A stretch of 9,032 nucleotides of DNA from CAZWZG01 sp964638245. Its GTDB lineage: Bacteria; Pseudomonadota; Alphaproteobacteria; Rhodobacterales; Rhodobacteraceae. Below are positions 1 through 7,789 of this stretch, piece after piece (the stretch's first letter is position 1; every line of letters begins with the position of its first letter). The stretch spans positions 1-9,032 of the forward strand of contig CAZWZG010000128.1 in the NCBI GenBank assembly GCA_964638245.1, written 5' to 3'. Position numbers and translations under genes: made by a program. Under the pieces are notes generated by a model. The model saw nothing but the letters and a program-made list of their open reading frames with translations, had not been told where the DNA came from and did no database searches.

Positions 1-1488
1 CAGAGCGCGCGATGGATTGCATTGCTTGGATCGACGGCCGTCTTCTTGGTCTCGATTTTCGTCTATGTGGCTTATTACGACCCAAGTCTCGGCGACTATC
101 AACTTGTCGAAGAAGTCCCTTGGCTGGCGGGCGTCCAATATAAGATGGGCGTCGATGGCGTCTCGATCCTCTTCGTCCTGCTAACGACGTTCTTCTTCCC
201 GATTTGCGTGATTGCGTCTTGGACGTCGATCACTAAGCGGGTCGGCGATTATATGATCGCTTTTTTGGTGATGGAGACCCTAGTGCTGGGCGTTTTCTGT
301 GCGCTCGACCTTGTGGTGTTCTACCTCTTTTTCGAAGGCAGCCTGATCCCGATGTTTTTGATCATCGGCGTATGGGGTTCGAAGGGCACCAAAGAATTCG
401 CCGGATTTTCGATGTCGAGCCGGGTCTACGCCGCCATCAAATTCTTCCTCTATACCTTCTTCGGCTCGGTCCTGATGCTGGTCGCAATGATTGCGATGTA
501 TGTGGATGCGCAGACGACCGATATCGTCCGATTGCTGGATCACAACTTCGGCTCAGAAGAATTCACGGTGCTCGGGATACATGTGGTCGGCGGGCTTCAG
601 ACGATGCTTTGGCTGGCCTTCTTTGCCAGCTTTGCCGTCAAGATGCCGATGTGGCCGGTGCACACATGGTTGCCCGACGCCCACGTGCAGGCCCCGACGG
701 CGGGTTCAGTCGTACTGGCAGCGATCCTGTTGAAGATGGGCGGATATGGCTTCCTTCGCTTTAGCCTGCCGATGTTCCCGGTTGCGTCCGACCTTCTCGC
801 ACCGCTCGTGCTTTGGATGTCGGCGATCGCGATTGTCTACACGTCGCTCGTTGCGCTGATGCAGGAGGACATGAAGAAGCTGATTGCGTACTCGTCGGTC
901 GCCCACATGGGCTTTGTGACCGCCGGCATCTTTGCGGCCAACCAGCAGGGCCTCGATGGCGCGATCTTCCAGATGATCAGCCACGGCTTCATTTCGGGTG
1001 CGCTCTTTCTTTGTGTCGGCGTGATTTACGACCGGATGCATACACGCGATATCGACGCCTACGGCGGGTTGGTAAATCGGATGCCAGCCTATGCGCTGAT
1101 CTTCATGCTTTTCACGATGGCAAACGTCGGTTTGCCAGGAACGTCCGGGTTCGTCGGCGAATTCCTGACATTGCTGGGCATGTTCCAGGCCAACACTTGG
1201 GTCGCTGCGGTGGCCGCGACCGGTGTGATCCTGTCGGCGGCCTATGCGCTCTGGCTTTATCGACGCGTCGTCATGGGCGATCTGATCAAGGAAAGCCTGA
1301 AGTCGATCACGGACATGACCCCGCGTGAGCGTTGGATCTTTGCGCCGCTCGTGTTCATGACCCTCCTTCTCGGCGTCTATCCCAGCCTTGTGACCGACAT
1401 CATCGGTCCCTCGGTCGAGGCGCTGCTTGTTGATTACCAGGCCGGGCTGGACACAGCCGACACGACAACGCGCCTGGCGCAGAACTAA
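1..1488 (+). CDS. nuoM: NADH-quinone oxidoreductase subunit M (NuoM), 5' end missing
   Basis: This is one of the three antiporter-like membrane subunits of respiratory complex I. It couples quinone reduction by NADH to proton export across the inner membrane. The frame is open from base 1, so the start lies outside the window; roughly 20-35 N-terminal residues appear to be missing compared with full-length family members. Many hydrophobic segments are visible. The residues the family uses for proton transfer are present, numbering from the first codon of the window: Glu in FFEGSLIPM (about 112), Lys in AVKMPMWPVHTWLPDAH (about 214), Lys in LLKMGGYG (about 245), and Glu in GFVGEF (about 387). 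The TTG at 22 is internal and not the real start. The stop TAA is at 1486-1488 and nuoN follows after 11 nt. Identification is very secure. Confidence 0.97.
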   Translation, partial: QSARWIALLGSTAVFLVSIFVYVAYYDPSLGDYQLVEEVPWLAGVQYKMGVDGVSILFVLLTTFFFPICVIASWTSITKRVGDYMIAFLVMETLVLGVFCALDLVVFYLFFEGSLIPMFLIIGVWGSKGTKEFAGFSMSSRVYAAIKFFLYTFFGSVLMLVAMIAMYVDAQTTDIVRLLDHNFGSEEFTVLGIHVVGGLQTMLWLAFFASFAVKMPMWPVHTWLPDAHVQAPTAGSVVLAAILLKMGGYGFLRFSLPMFPVASDLLAPLVLWMSAIAIVYTSLVALMQEDMKKLIAYSSVAHMGFVTAGIFAANQQGLDGAIFQMISHGFISGALFLCVGVIYDRMHTRDIDAYGGLVNRMPAYALIFMLFTMANVGLPGTSGFVGEFLTLLGMFQANTWVAAVAATGVILSAAYALWLYRRVVMGDLIKESLKSITDMTPRERWIFAPLVFMTLLLGVYPSLVTDIIGPSVEALLVDYQAGLDTADTTTRLAQN

Positions 1489-1499
1489 GGACGTTTGCG

Positions 1500-2939
1500 A
1501 TGACCGCAACTGACTTCACAGCGATCCTGCCAGAGTTCTTCCTGGCGGCCTATTCCATGGTCGCCTTGTTGGTGGGCGTGTACGGGGGCAAGGACAAGCT
1601 GGCCTCGATGATGCTCTGGACCACCAGTGCGGTCCTGGTGGCCGTCGCGGTCTGGATCGGGTTCCGCTCGGGCGGGGCGGTGTCGGCATTTGGGGGCATG
1701 TTCGTCGAAGACGCGTTCGGGCGTTTCGCCAAGGTCATGATCCTGTTGTCAGCGGCCATCGTCATGCTGATGAGCGAAGGCTACATGGCACGCCGCGATC
1801 TTTTGCGGTTCGAATACCCGATCCTGATCACACTGGCCGCTGTGGGCATGATGGTCATGGTTTCGGCAGGCGACCTGATCGCGCTGTACATGGGGTTGGA
1901 GCTTCAATCGCTAGCACTTTACGTGGTTGCTTCGCTGCGACGGGATAGTGCCAAGTCCACGGAAGCTGGCCTGAAGTACTTTGTCCTCGGGGCACTGTCG
2001 TCCGGCCTTCTGCTTTATGGTGCCTCGCTCACTTACGGGTTTGCCGGCACAACGCGTTTCGACGGGATCATCGAAGCAGCCACAGCTGGTGACGTGCCGC
2101 TCGGCTTGCTGTTCGGTCTCGTGTTCATCACCGCTGGCCTGGCCTTCAAGGTCTCTGCCGCGCCTTTCCACATGTGGACGCCGGACGTCTATGAAGGTTC
2201 GCCGACGCCGGTCACGGCATTCTTTGCCACCGCACCGAAGGTCGCCGCGATGGGCCTTTTCGCCCGTGTGGTCCACGACGCGTTTGGCGGGATCACAGCG
2301 GACTGGCAGCAGATCCTGGCCTTCCTCAGCGTCGTCTCGATGTTCCTTGGTGCCATCGCTGCGATCGGGCAGACCAACATCAAGCGCCTGATGGCGTATT
2401 CGTCGATTGCCCACATGGGCTATGCTCTGATGGGGCTCGCTGCGGGCACAGCACAAGGCGTCGAAGCCATGCTGATCTACATCGCCATCTACGTCACGAT
2501 GAACGTTGGCACTTTTGCCTTCATCCTGTCGATGGAGCGGGGTGGCGAACCCGTGCTGACCATCAACGCGCTCAGTCAGTTCTCAAGCACCGACAGCGCG
2601 CGCGCGATTGCGATGCTGATCCTTCTGTTCAGCCTCGCGGGCGTGCCGCCGTTCTTGGGCTTCTTTGGCAAATACGCCGTCCTCTTGGCCGCAGTCGACG
2701 CAGGCCTGACATGGCTCGCCGTGCTCGGCGTGATCGCCTCGGTGATCGGCGCGTTCTACTACTTGCGCATCGTTTATCTGATGTACTTTGGCGAAGAGAC
2801 CGAGCCGCTGGACAAGACAACCTCACCCATCCTCTGGGGTGTCCTTATGGCGTCTGCGGCGATCATGGTCCTTGGGATCGTGAACCTGTTCGGGATCGAG
2901 GCCATGGCGTCGGCCGCGTCGTTGGCTCTTGTCAACTGA
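1500..2939 (+). CDS. nuoN: NADH-quinone oxidoreductase subunit N (NuoN)
   Basis: This is the complex I membrane subunit N, usually the last gene of the nuo operon. The protein has 479 residues, a normal length, and is hydrophobic throughout. Conserved charged residues of the proton path are visible: Glu134 in MGLELQSLALY, Lys217 in LAFKVSAAPFHMWTPDVYEG, Lys247 in TAPKVAAMG, and Lys391 in FFGKY. The ATG at 1500 is preceded by AAGGA at 1487-1491, which overlaps the nuoM stop and sits 8 nt upstream, so the start is well supported and translation is probably coupled to nuoM. The 3' end overlaps the next gene, birA, by 11 nt. Nothing in the protein is unusual. Confidence 0.97.
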   Translation: MTATDFTAILPEFFLAAYSMVALLVGVYGGKDKLASMMLWTTSAVLVAVAVWIGFRSGGAVSAFGGMFVEDAFGRFAKVMILLSAAIVMLMSEGYMARRDLLRFEYPILITLAAVGMMVMVSAGDLIALYMGLELQSLALYVVASLRRDSAKSTEAGLKYFVLGALSSGLLLYGASLTYGFAGTTRFDGIIEAATAGDVPLGLLFGLVFITAGLAFKVSAAPFHMWTPDVYEGSPTPVTAFFATAPKVAAMGLFARVVHDAFGGITADWQQILAFLSVVSMFLGAIAAIGQTNIKRLMAYSSIAHMGYALMGLAAGTAQGVEAMLIYIAIYVTMNVGTFAFILSMERGGEPVLTINALSQFSSTDSARAIAMLILLFSLAGVPPFLGFFGKYAVLLAAVDAGLTWLAVLGVIASVIGAFYYLRIVYLMYFGEETEPLDKTTSPILWGVLMASAAIMVLGIVNLFGIEAMASAASLALVN

Positions 2940-3684
2940 GCGCAACCGCGTTTGGCCCGAGGGCTATGACCGGATCGTTCTGGACACGGTCGACAGCACG
3001 AATGCACAAGCGGCGCGGATCGCACATGAATTGCGAGGCCCAACCTGGATCGTCGCCCTTGAACAGACCGGTGGCCATGGGCGCCGGGGACGTCCATGGA
3101 TTAGCGGAATAGGTAATCTCGCCGCGACACTGGCTTTCCGGCCGACAGGGTCGGCAGGTGATGCTGCGCTACGGTCCTTCCTCGCCGCGAACGCCTTGTT
3201 CGAAGCTTTGGCGATGTATGTCGACCGCACCCGGCTTTCGGTCAAATGGCCCAATGACGTGCTGTATCACGGGGGCAAGATTGCAGGAATTTTGCTGGAA
3301 TCCGTCACCTCGGGAGGCCGCATCGATTGGCTGTCAGTTGGCGTTGGCGTCAATCTGGCGCACGCGCCGCCACGGCGAGAGGCCGACATGATCCACCCCG
3401 TGTCACTGACCCACTATGGCGGCGATCCTGTGGATCCGCTGGTCTTTCTCGATACGCTGGCGGACTGTTATGCCACACAAGAGCGCATTTTCGAGACCAT
3501 GGGATTTCAGCCGGTGCGCGAAGCATGGCTGGAAAACGCGGCGCGCCTTGGGGAAACCATCACCGCGCGGACCATGCGTGACACGATCGAAGGACGGTTC
3601 GAAACGGTCGACGAGGCCGGAAATCTGATCCTTGAAACATCCAAAGGCCGCGTGACGATCACGGCGGCGGATGTCTATTTCTGA
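2929..3684 (+). CDS. birA: Biotin-[acetyl-CoA-carboxylase] ligase (monofunctional BirA)
   Basis: This cytosolic enzyme activates biotin with ATP and attaches it to the carrier lysine of biotin-dependent carboxylases. It has 251 residues and begins directly with the catalytic domain (VDSTNAQAAR at 21-30). The DNA-binding N-terminal domain of E. coli BirA is absent, so it should not act as a repressor. Visible motifs are the biotinoyl-AMP loop GGHGRRGRPW (48-57) and KWPNDVLYHGGKIAGILLE (from 106), whose Lys106 matches the catalytic lysine of E. coli BirA. A small SH3-like C-terminal domain ends in GRVTITAADVYF. The loop has His50 where Arg is usual. The start is the TTG at 2929, inside the end of nuoN. 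No ATG or GTG is available between the upstream in-frame stop at 2881 and the conserved region, so TTG is the only start that keeps the full domain. No clear ribosome binding site is seen, which suggests coupling to nuoN. Confidence 0.93.
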   Translation: MSTERNRVWPEGYDRIVLDTVDSTNAQAARIAHELRGPTWIVALEQTGGHGRRGRPWISGIGNLAATLAFRPTGSAGDAALRSFLAANALFEALAMYVDRTRLSVKWPNDVLYHGGKIAGILLESVTSGGRIDWLSVGVGVNLAHAPPRREADMIHPVSLTHYGGDPVDPLVFLDTLADCYATQERIFETMGFQPVREAWLENAARLGETITARTMRDTIEGRFETVDEAGNLILETSKGRVTITAADVYF

Positions 3685-3699
3685 GGGAGGGCAGGGCGA

Positions 3700-4476
3700 A
3701 TGCTTCTCTGCATCGATTGCGGCAACACCAATACGGTCATGTCGATCTGGAACGGGACACGCTTCATTGCCAGCTGGCGGCAAGCGACAGAAGTTACGCG
3801 AACGGCGGACCAGTACTACGTCTGGTTGACCACGCTCATGCGGTTCCAGAATGTCGAAGCGGATATTGACGAGATCATCATCTCGTCCACCGTACCCCGC
3901 GTCGTTTTCAACCTGAGGGTCTTTGCGGACCGCTATTTCGGCACCCGGCCCATGGTCGTCGGTAAACCCGAGTGCCAACTTCCGACCGAGCCCCGCGTGG
4001 ACCCCGGCACTGCTGTTGGTCCCGACCGCCTGGTCAACTCGGCAGGGGCCTTTGATCGGCATGGCGGTGACTTGATCGTGGTCGACTTCGGCACAGCGAC
4101 GACATTTGATGTGGTCGCCGAAGATGGCGCGTATGTGGGCGGCGTGATCGCGCCGGGCGTGAACCTCAGCCTCGAAGCGCTCCATCAGGCGGCCGCTGCT
4201 TTGCCCCATGTGGATGTGACCAAGCCCGAGAAAGTCATCGGCACGAACACGGTGGCCTGCATGCAGTCGGGCGTCTTCTGGGGCTATGTCGGTCTGGTGC
4301 GGGAGACCTGCGCGCGCATCAAGGCCGAGTACGGCAAACCCATGACGGTCGTCGGCACAGGCGGCCTTGCCCCATTGTTTAACCAGGGCGACGTGCTATT
4401 TGACGCTTTCGAAGATGATCTCACAATGCATGGCCTGACGGTCATCCACAAATATAACAAGGATCAGGCAGCCTAA
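3700..4476 (+). CDS. coaX: Type III pantothenate kinase (CoaX)
   Basis: This enzyme phosphorylates pantothenate to 4'-phosphopantothenate, the first step of coenzyme A synthesis, in the cytosol. The 258 residues match the family length. ASKHA-fold motifs are in order: DCGNTNT (6-12) for phosphate binding, GPDR (107-110) carrying the catalytic Asp109, VDFGTATTFD (128-137), GGVIAPG (147-153) and VVGTGGLAP (217-225). The ATG at 3700 has a strong purine-rich ribosome binding site, GGGAGGG at 3685-3691, immediately after the birA stop, with 8 nt spacing. The stop shares one base with the rnj start (TAATG). Placement between birA and rnj groups two cofactor enzymes that serve carboxylases and acyl metabolism. 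Type III kinases are not inhibited by CoA feedback, which is family knowledge and not something visible here. Confidence 0.96.
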   Translation: MLLCIDCGNTNTVMSIWNGTRFIASWRQATEVTRTADQYYVWLTTLMRFQNVEADIDEIIISSTVPRVVFNLRVFADRYFGTRPMVVGKPECQLPTEPRVDPGTAVGPDRLVNSAGAFDRHGGDLIVVDFGTATTFDVVAEDGAYVGGVIAPGVNLSLEALHQAAAALPHVDVTKPEKVIGTNTVACMQSGVFWGYVGLVRETCARIKAEYGKPMTVVGTGGLAPLFNQGDVLFDAFEDDLTMHGLTVIHKYNKDQAA

Positions 4477-6137
4477 TGGCCTCAGACAGATTGATTTACC
4501 TCCCCCTCGGCGGCGCGGGGGAGATCGGGATGAATTGCTATGTATATGGCTATGGTCCCGAGGATGCCGAACGGCTGATCGTCGTCGATCTAGGCGTGAC
4601 GTTCCCGGACATGGACACGACACCGGGCGTTGATCTGATCCTGCCTGACATCAGCTGGCTTGAAGCGCGTGCGGATCGCATCGAAGCGATTTTCATAACG
4701 CACGCACATGAGGATCACGTTGGTGCGCTTGGGCATCTCTGGAGCAAGCTGAAGGCGCCGGTCTATACCCGAGCCTTTACCTCGATCCATGCCATGCGCA
4801 AGATCGAGGAGCATGGCGGCGATCCAAAGGCGGTTCACATCGCCTCGGCCTATCCGTCGATGATCCCTGCTGGACCGTTTCAGGTGTCGTTTCTACCAGT
4901 CTCCCATTCGATCCCTGAAAGCTCGGGGCTGGTTATCGACACGCCAAAAGGGCGCCTCCTGCACACGGGTGACTTCAAACTCGACCAGACGCCGGTGCTT
5001 GGCGAACCTTTTGATCCCGATCTATGGGCGGATGTTGCGGGCGACGGGCTTCACGCTTTGATTTGCGATTCTACCAATGTCTTTTCGCAGCATCCGGGAC
5101 GATCAGAAGCCAGCGTCGGTCCTGAAATCGAAAAACTGATCCGCTCCGCAAAAGGCATGGTCGTCGCCACGACCTTCGCCTCCAACATCGCCCGCCTCAA
5201 GACGCTCGCCGAAGCCGGTGAGCGGGCAGGGCGCTCGGTCTGTCTTCTGGGGCGTGCTATGCGGCGGATGGTCGAGGCGGGCGTGTCATCGGGTGTGCTG
5301 GCCGATTTTCCAAAAACCGTTCAGCCCGAAGACGCGCGCGACATCCCTCGCGATCATCTGATGCTGATCGTCACGGGCAGCCAAGGCGAGCGTCGCGCGG
5401 CATCGGCACAGCTGAGCCGTGGTAAGTACCTCGGGCTGACCATGGCAGAAGGGGATTCGTTCCTCTTTTCTTCCAAGACAATCCCCGGCAACGAGGCCGG
5501 CGTGATCCGCATCATGAATGCGTTTTCCGAGCAGGGCGTTGACGTCATTGATGACGCATCGGGCCTCTACCACGTCTCGGGTCACGCAAATCGCCCCGAT
5601 ATCAAGGCGGTGCACGATTTGACCAAGCCCGGGATGGTCATCCCGATGCATGGCGAACACCGCCACTTGCGCGAACACATGAAGCTTGCTGGCCGTATTC
5701 CTGCGGTTGTCGCGCCCAACGGAACGATGCTGGATATCTCCGGCAGTACGCCGGAGGTCGCCGAGTATATCGAAACCGGGCGGGTCTACTACGATGGAAA
5801 GGCGTATGTCGGCGCGCTGGACGGCGTGATCCGGGACCGGATCCGTATGGCGCTCAACGGGCATCTGACCATCACGCTCATTCTTGACGAAGATGGCGAA
5901 GCGATCGGCGATCCGTGGTGCGAGGCGATGGGCCTTCCGGACATGGGAACCTCGAACGCGCCCCTCGTTGAAATTATCGAAGAGGATCTGAGCCAGTTCG
6001 TCGGACGGTCCAGCGCCAAGACGCGCCGTGATGGCGCCGCCCTCGAAGAAGAACTACGCCGCGTGGCTCGGCGATCCGCCGAAAGCGAAATCGGCAAAAA
6101 GCCGGAAACGACCGTCATCATCAGCCGCCTCAGCTAA
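4476..6137 (+). CDS. rnj: Ribonuclease J (metallo-beta-lactamase/beta-CASP RNase)
   Basis: This zinc-dependent nuclease has 5'-to-3' exonuclease and endonuclease activity in RNA decay and maturation. It has 553 residues, a normal length. The zinc-binding HAHEDH motif is at 76-81, followed by SH at about 143-144, TGDFK around 164-168 (the metal-bridging Asp), the beta-CASP segment with GSQGE at about 301-305, SGHANRPD from about 368, and MHGEHRHL from about 391. A C-terminal domain with a basic, charged region (about 510-553) follows, in keeping with RNase J multimers. The ATG overlaps the coaX stop by one base, with AAGGA at 4459-4463 about 12 nt upstream, so translation is likely coupled to coaX. 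It is the last gene of the nuo-birA-coaX-rnj unit and is followed by a hairpin terminator. All metal ligands expected of an active enzyme appear intact. Confidence 0.96.
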   Translation: MASDRLIYLPLGGAGEIGMNCYVYGYGPEDAERLIVVDLGVTFPDMDTTPGVDLILPDISWLEARADRIEAIFITHAHEDHVGALGHLWSKLKAPVYTRAFTSIHAMRKIEEHGGDPKAVHIASAYPSMIPAGPFQVSFLPVSHSIPESSGLVIDTPKGRLLHTGDFKLDQTPVLGEPFDPDLWADVAGDGLHALICDSTNVFSQHPGRSEASVGPEIEKLIRSAKGMVVATTFASNIARLKTLAEAGERAGRSVCLLGRAMRRMVEAGVSSGVLADFPKTVQPEDARDIPRDHLMLIVTGSQGERRAASAQLSRGKYLGLTMAEGDSFLFSSKTIPGNEAGVIRIMNAFSEQGVDVIDDASGLYHVSGHANRPDIKAVHDLTKPGMVIPMHGEHRHLREHMKLAGRIPAVVAPNGTMLDISGSTPEVAEYIETGRVYYDGKAYVGALDGVIRDRIRMALNGHLTITLILDEDGEAIGDPWCEAMGLPDMGTSNAPLVEIIEEDLSQFVGRSSAKTRRDGAALEEELRRVARRSAESEIGKKPETTVIISRLS

Positions 6138-6167
6138 CGTCTTCTTGTTGGAAATACTTTGGGGAGC

Positions 6168-6190
6168 GCGAGGGGCTGGCCCCTCGCTTT
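6168..6190 (+). terminator. Rho-independent terminator after rnj
   Basis: Perfect 8-bp stem GCGAGGGG (6168-6175) and CCCCTCGC (6180-6187) around the tetraloop CTGG, followed by TTTCT. It lies 30 nt after the rnj stop in the 54-nt gap between convergent genes. The T-rich tail favours the + strand. Read on the - strand it lies just past the helicase stop, but no T-run follows there, so any effect on the helicase transcript would be weaker. Confidence 0.8.
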
Positions 6191-6191
6191 C

Positions 6192-7574
6192 TCAGCTTGC
6201 CAGGCGTTCTTCAAAACTCTGGGCAATGAAATCGGGCAGGTGATCGCCAAGTCCGACGACATCCGCATCCCGCCCGCCACCACGACCGCCGCGTCCCCGC
6301 GAGCGGCTGCGCGATTTCGGCTTCTCGGTGGTGTCCGGCTTGGTCTGTTCGGCTTCGACTTTCGGCGCGGGTTCTTTCGCTTCAGGTGCCGGAGCCTTCT
6401 CGGGCGTTGCTTCCGTTTCTTTGGACTTCAGCGGGTTGTCCAACGGTGGCACAGGCTTTTCGAGAAGCTTCTCAATGCCGTCCAGATACTTCGCGTCGTT
6501 GCCGGCGCAAATCATGATCGCCTTACCGGATTTCCCGGCGCGTCCCGTGCGTCCAATACGGTGCACGTAATCCTCGGAATGCGAAGGGACGTCGTAGTTG
6601 AAAACATGGCTAACGTCCGGGATATCCAGCCCGCGCGCCGCGACATCTGAGGCCACAAGAAAGCGCAAGCTTCCGTCCCGGAACGAGTCGAGCGTGCGCA
6701 TCCGCTGGGACTGATCAAGGTCGCCGTGGATTGGTGCCGCGTTGTAGCCATGCTTGGTCAGGCTCTTGGCGACGATATCGACTTCGGTCTTCCGGTTGCA
6801 GAACACGATTGCGTTCGAACACGCTTCGCCTTCGGCATCGATCAGTGCGCGCAAAAGCTCCCGCTTTTCCTTGGCGTTGCGATCCTTGCGCGAGGCCCGG
6901 AACATCACCACACCTTGCGTGATCGTCTCGGACGCCGTCGCCTGACGCGCAACCTCGACTTTTGTCGGGTTTGACAGGAACGTGTTGGTGATCCGCTCGA
7001 TCTCGGACGCCATTGTGGCCGAGAAAAACAGCGTTTGCCGCGTGAAAGGCACGAGGCTGAAGATCCGCTCGATATCAGGGATGAACCCCATGTCGAGCAT
7101 CCGGTCGGCTTCATCAACCACCATGATCTGCACGCCGGTCAACAGCAGTTTGCCGCGCTCGAAATGGTCGAGAAGTCGCCCAGGCGTTGCGATCAGAACG
7201 TCCACGCCCTTGTCGATCAGCGCATCCTGTTCCTTGAAGGAAACACCACCGATCAGAAGCGCTTTGGTGAGCTTAACGTATTTCGAATAGGCATCGAAGT
7301 TTTCAGCCACCTGCGCGGCCAATTCCCGTGTCGGGCAAAGCACAAGGCTACGCGGCATACGCGCCCGCGCGCGACCTCGGGCCAAGGCATTGATCATCGG
7401 CAATGTGAAGGAGGCGGTTTTGCCCGTCCCGGTTTGCGCGATGCCAAGAACATCCTTGCCCTCTAGCGCTGCGGGAATGGCACCAGCCTGAATCGGTGTT
7501 GGCGTTTCATAGCCAACCTCTTCAACGGCTTTCAGAACTTTTGGTGACAGATTGAGATCTGTGAATTTTGTCAT
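6192..7574 (-). CDS. rhlE: DEAD-box ATP-dependent RNA helicase, RhlE type
   Basis: This ATP-driven enzyme unwinds RNA, with likely roles in ribosome assembly, RNA decay or cold adaptation. It has 460 residues with a complete motif set: Q motif region (FTDLNLS at 4-10 to TPTPIQ at 24-29), motif I AQTGTGKT (46-53), Ia PTRELA (81-86), Ib TPGR (130-133), II DEAD (154-157), III SAT (185-187), IV IVFCNRK (256-262), V ASDVAARGLDIP (308-319) and VI HRIGRTGRAG (338-347). The core is followed by a Pro/Glu/Ala/Lys-rich linker (about 375-415), a basic KSRSRSRGRGGRGGGR patch (420-435) typical of RNA-binding tails, and a short ordered-looking end, GLGDHLPDFIAQSFEERLAS. The ATG at 7574 is preceded by only a weak GGAC ribosome binding site. 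It converges on rnj, with stops 54 nt apart. The RhlE subgroup is chosen on overall resemblance; other DEAD-box subgroups are possible. Confidence 0.93.
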   Translation of the reverse strand: MTKFTDLNLSPKVLKAVEEVGYETPTPIQAGAIPAALEGKDVLGIAQTGTGKTASFTLPMINALARGRARARMPRSLVLCPTRELAAQVAENFDAYSKYVKLTKALLIGGVSFKEQDALIDKGVDVLIATPGRLLDHFERGKLLLTGVQIMVVDEADRMLDMGFIPDIERIFSLVPFTRQTLFFSATMASEIERITNTFLSNPTKVEVARQATASETITQGVVMFRASRKDRNAKEKRELLRALIDAEGEACSNAIVFCNRKTEVDIVAKSLTKHGYNAAPIHGDLDQSQRMRTLDSFRDGSLRFLVASDVAARGLDIPDVSHVFNYDVPSHSEDYVHRIGRTGRAGKSGKAIMICAGNDAKYLDGIEKLLEKPVPPLDNPLKSKETEATPEKAPAPEAKEPAPKVEAEQTKPDTTEKPKSRSRSRGRGGRGGGRDADVVGLGDHLPDFIAQSFEERLAS

Positions 7575-7577
7575 AAG

Positions 7578-7610
7578 GGTCCGTTTGTTACCGTCCGTTG
7601 TTCACGGACC
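7578..7610 (-). promoter_or_regulatory. Helicase leader with competing inverted repeats
   Basis: In mRNA sense the leader carries GGTCCGT (7610-7604), ACGGAC (7598-7593) and ACGGACC (7584-7578), ending 3 nt before the start codon. The first segment can pair with the second (6 bp, 5-nt loop) or with the third (7 bp, 19-nt loop). The third contains GGAC, the only ribosome-binding-like stretch before the ATG. The complementarity is directly visible; a role in translational control is inference. Confidence 0.4.
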
Positions 7611-7667
7611 GCATTTTGGCCCGTACGTCTTTGCAAGGTCCGGATGAAGCGCCGCGTGGCACCGGGC

Positions 7668-7676
7668 TTATCCACA
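7668..7676 (+). promoter_or_regulatory. DnaA box (exact 9-mer), within a hairpin
   Basis: TTATCCACA is an exact match to the E. coli consensus DnaA box. It lies inside a 6-bp inverted repeat, GGGCTT (7664-7669) and AAGCCC (7676-7681), with loop ATCCAC, about 95 bases upstream of the helicase start codon. Binding is not shown by sequence alone. Confidence 0.5.
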
Positions 7677-7789
7677 AGCCCCATTTGCTGGAACGTGGCT
7701 ATCCTATTGGTGGTGCAGGGTCAATCTTCGTTGGATCGTCTGCCAAGAGCGGAGAAATCTTGCCCTTGGGTCAAGCTGTTGCTCATGGA

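Noticed and set aside
706..1509. Long open frame of 267 codons on the - strand inside nuoM
   Set aside because: It is antisense to a clearly conserved NuoM. Its composition is that of a shadow frame (many Arg, His, Asp) and it shows no recognisable domain.
4442..4450. TCATCCACA, a one-mismatch DnaA box inside coaX
   Set aside because: A single copy in coding sequence, expected by chance; not part of the 7668-7810 cluster.
6159..6650. + strand open frame over the helicase 3' end
   Set aside because: It is a shadow of the helicase RG-rich tail region, with Phe/Arg/Gly-rich low-complexity translation, and it overlaps the rnj terminator.
7664..7681. GGGCTT/AAGCCC hairpin as a terminator of the CPFC gene
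   Set aside because: No T-run follows on either strand and it lies about 140 bases past the stop. It coincides with a DnaA box.
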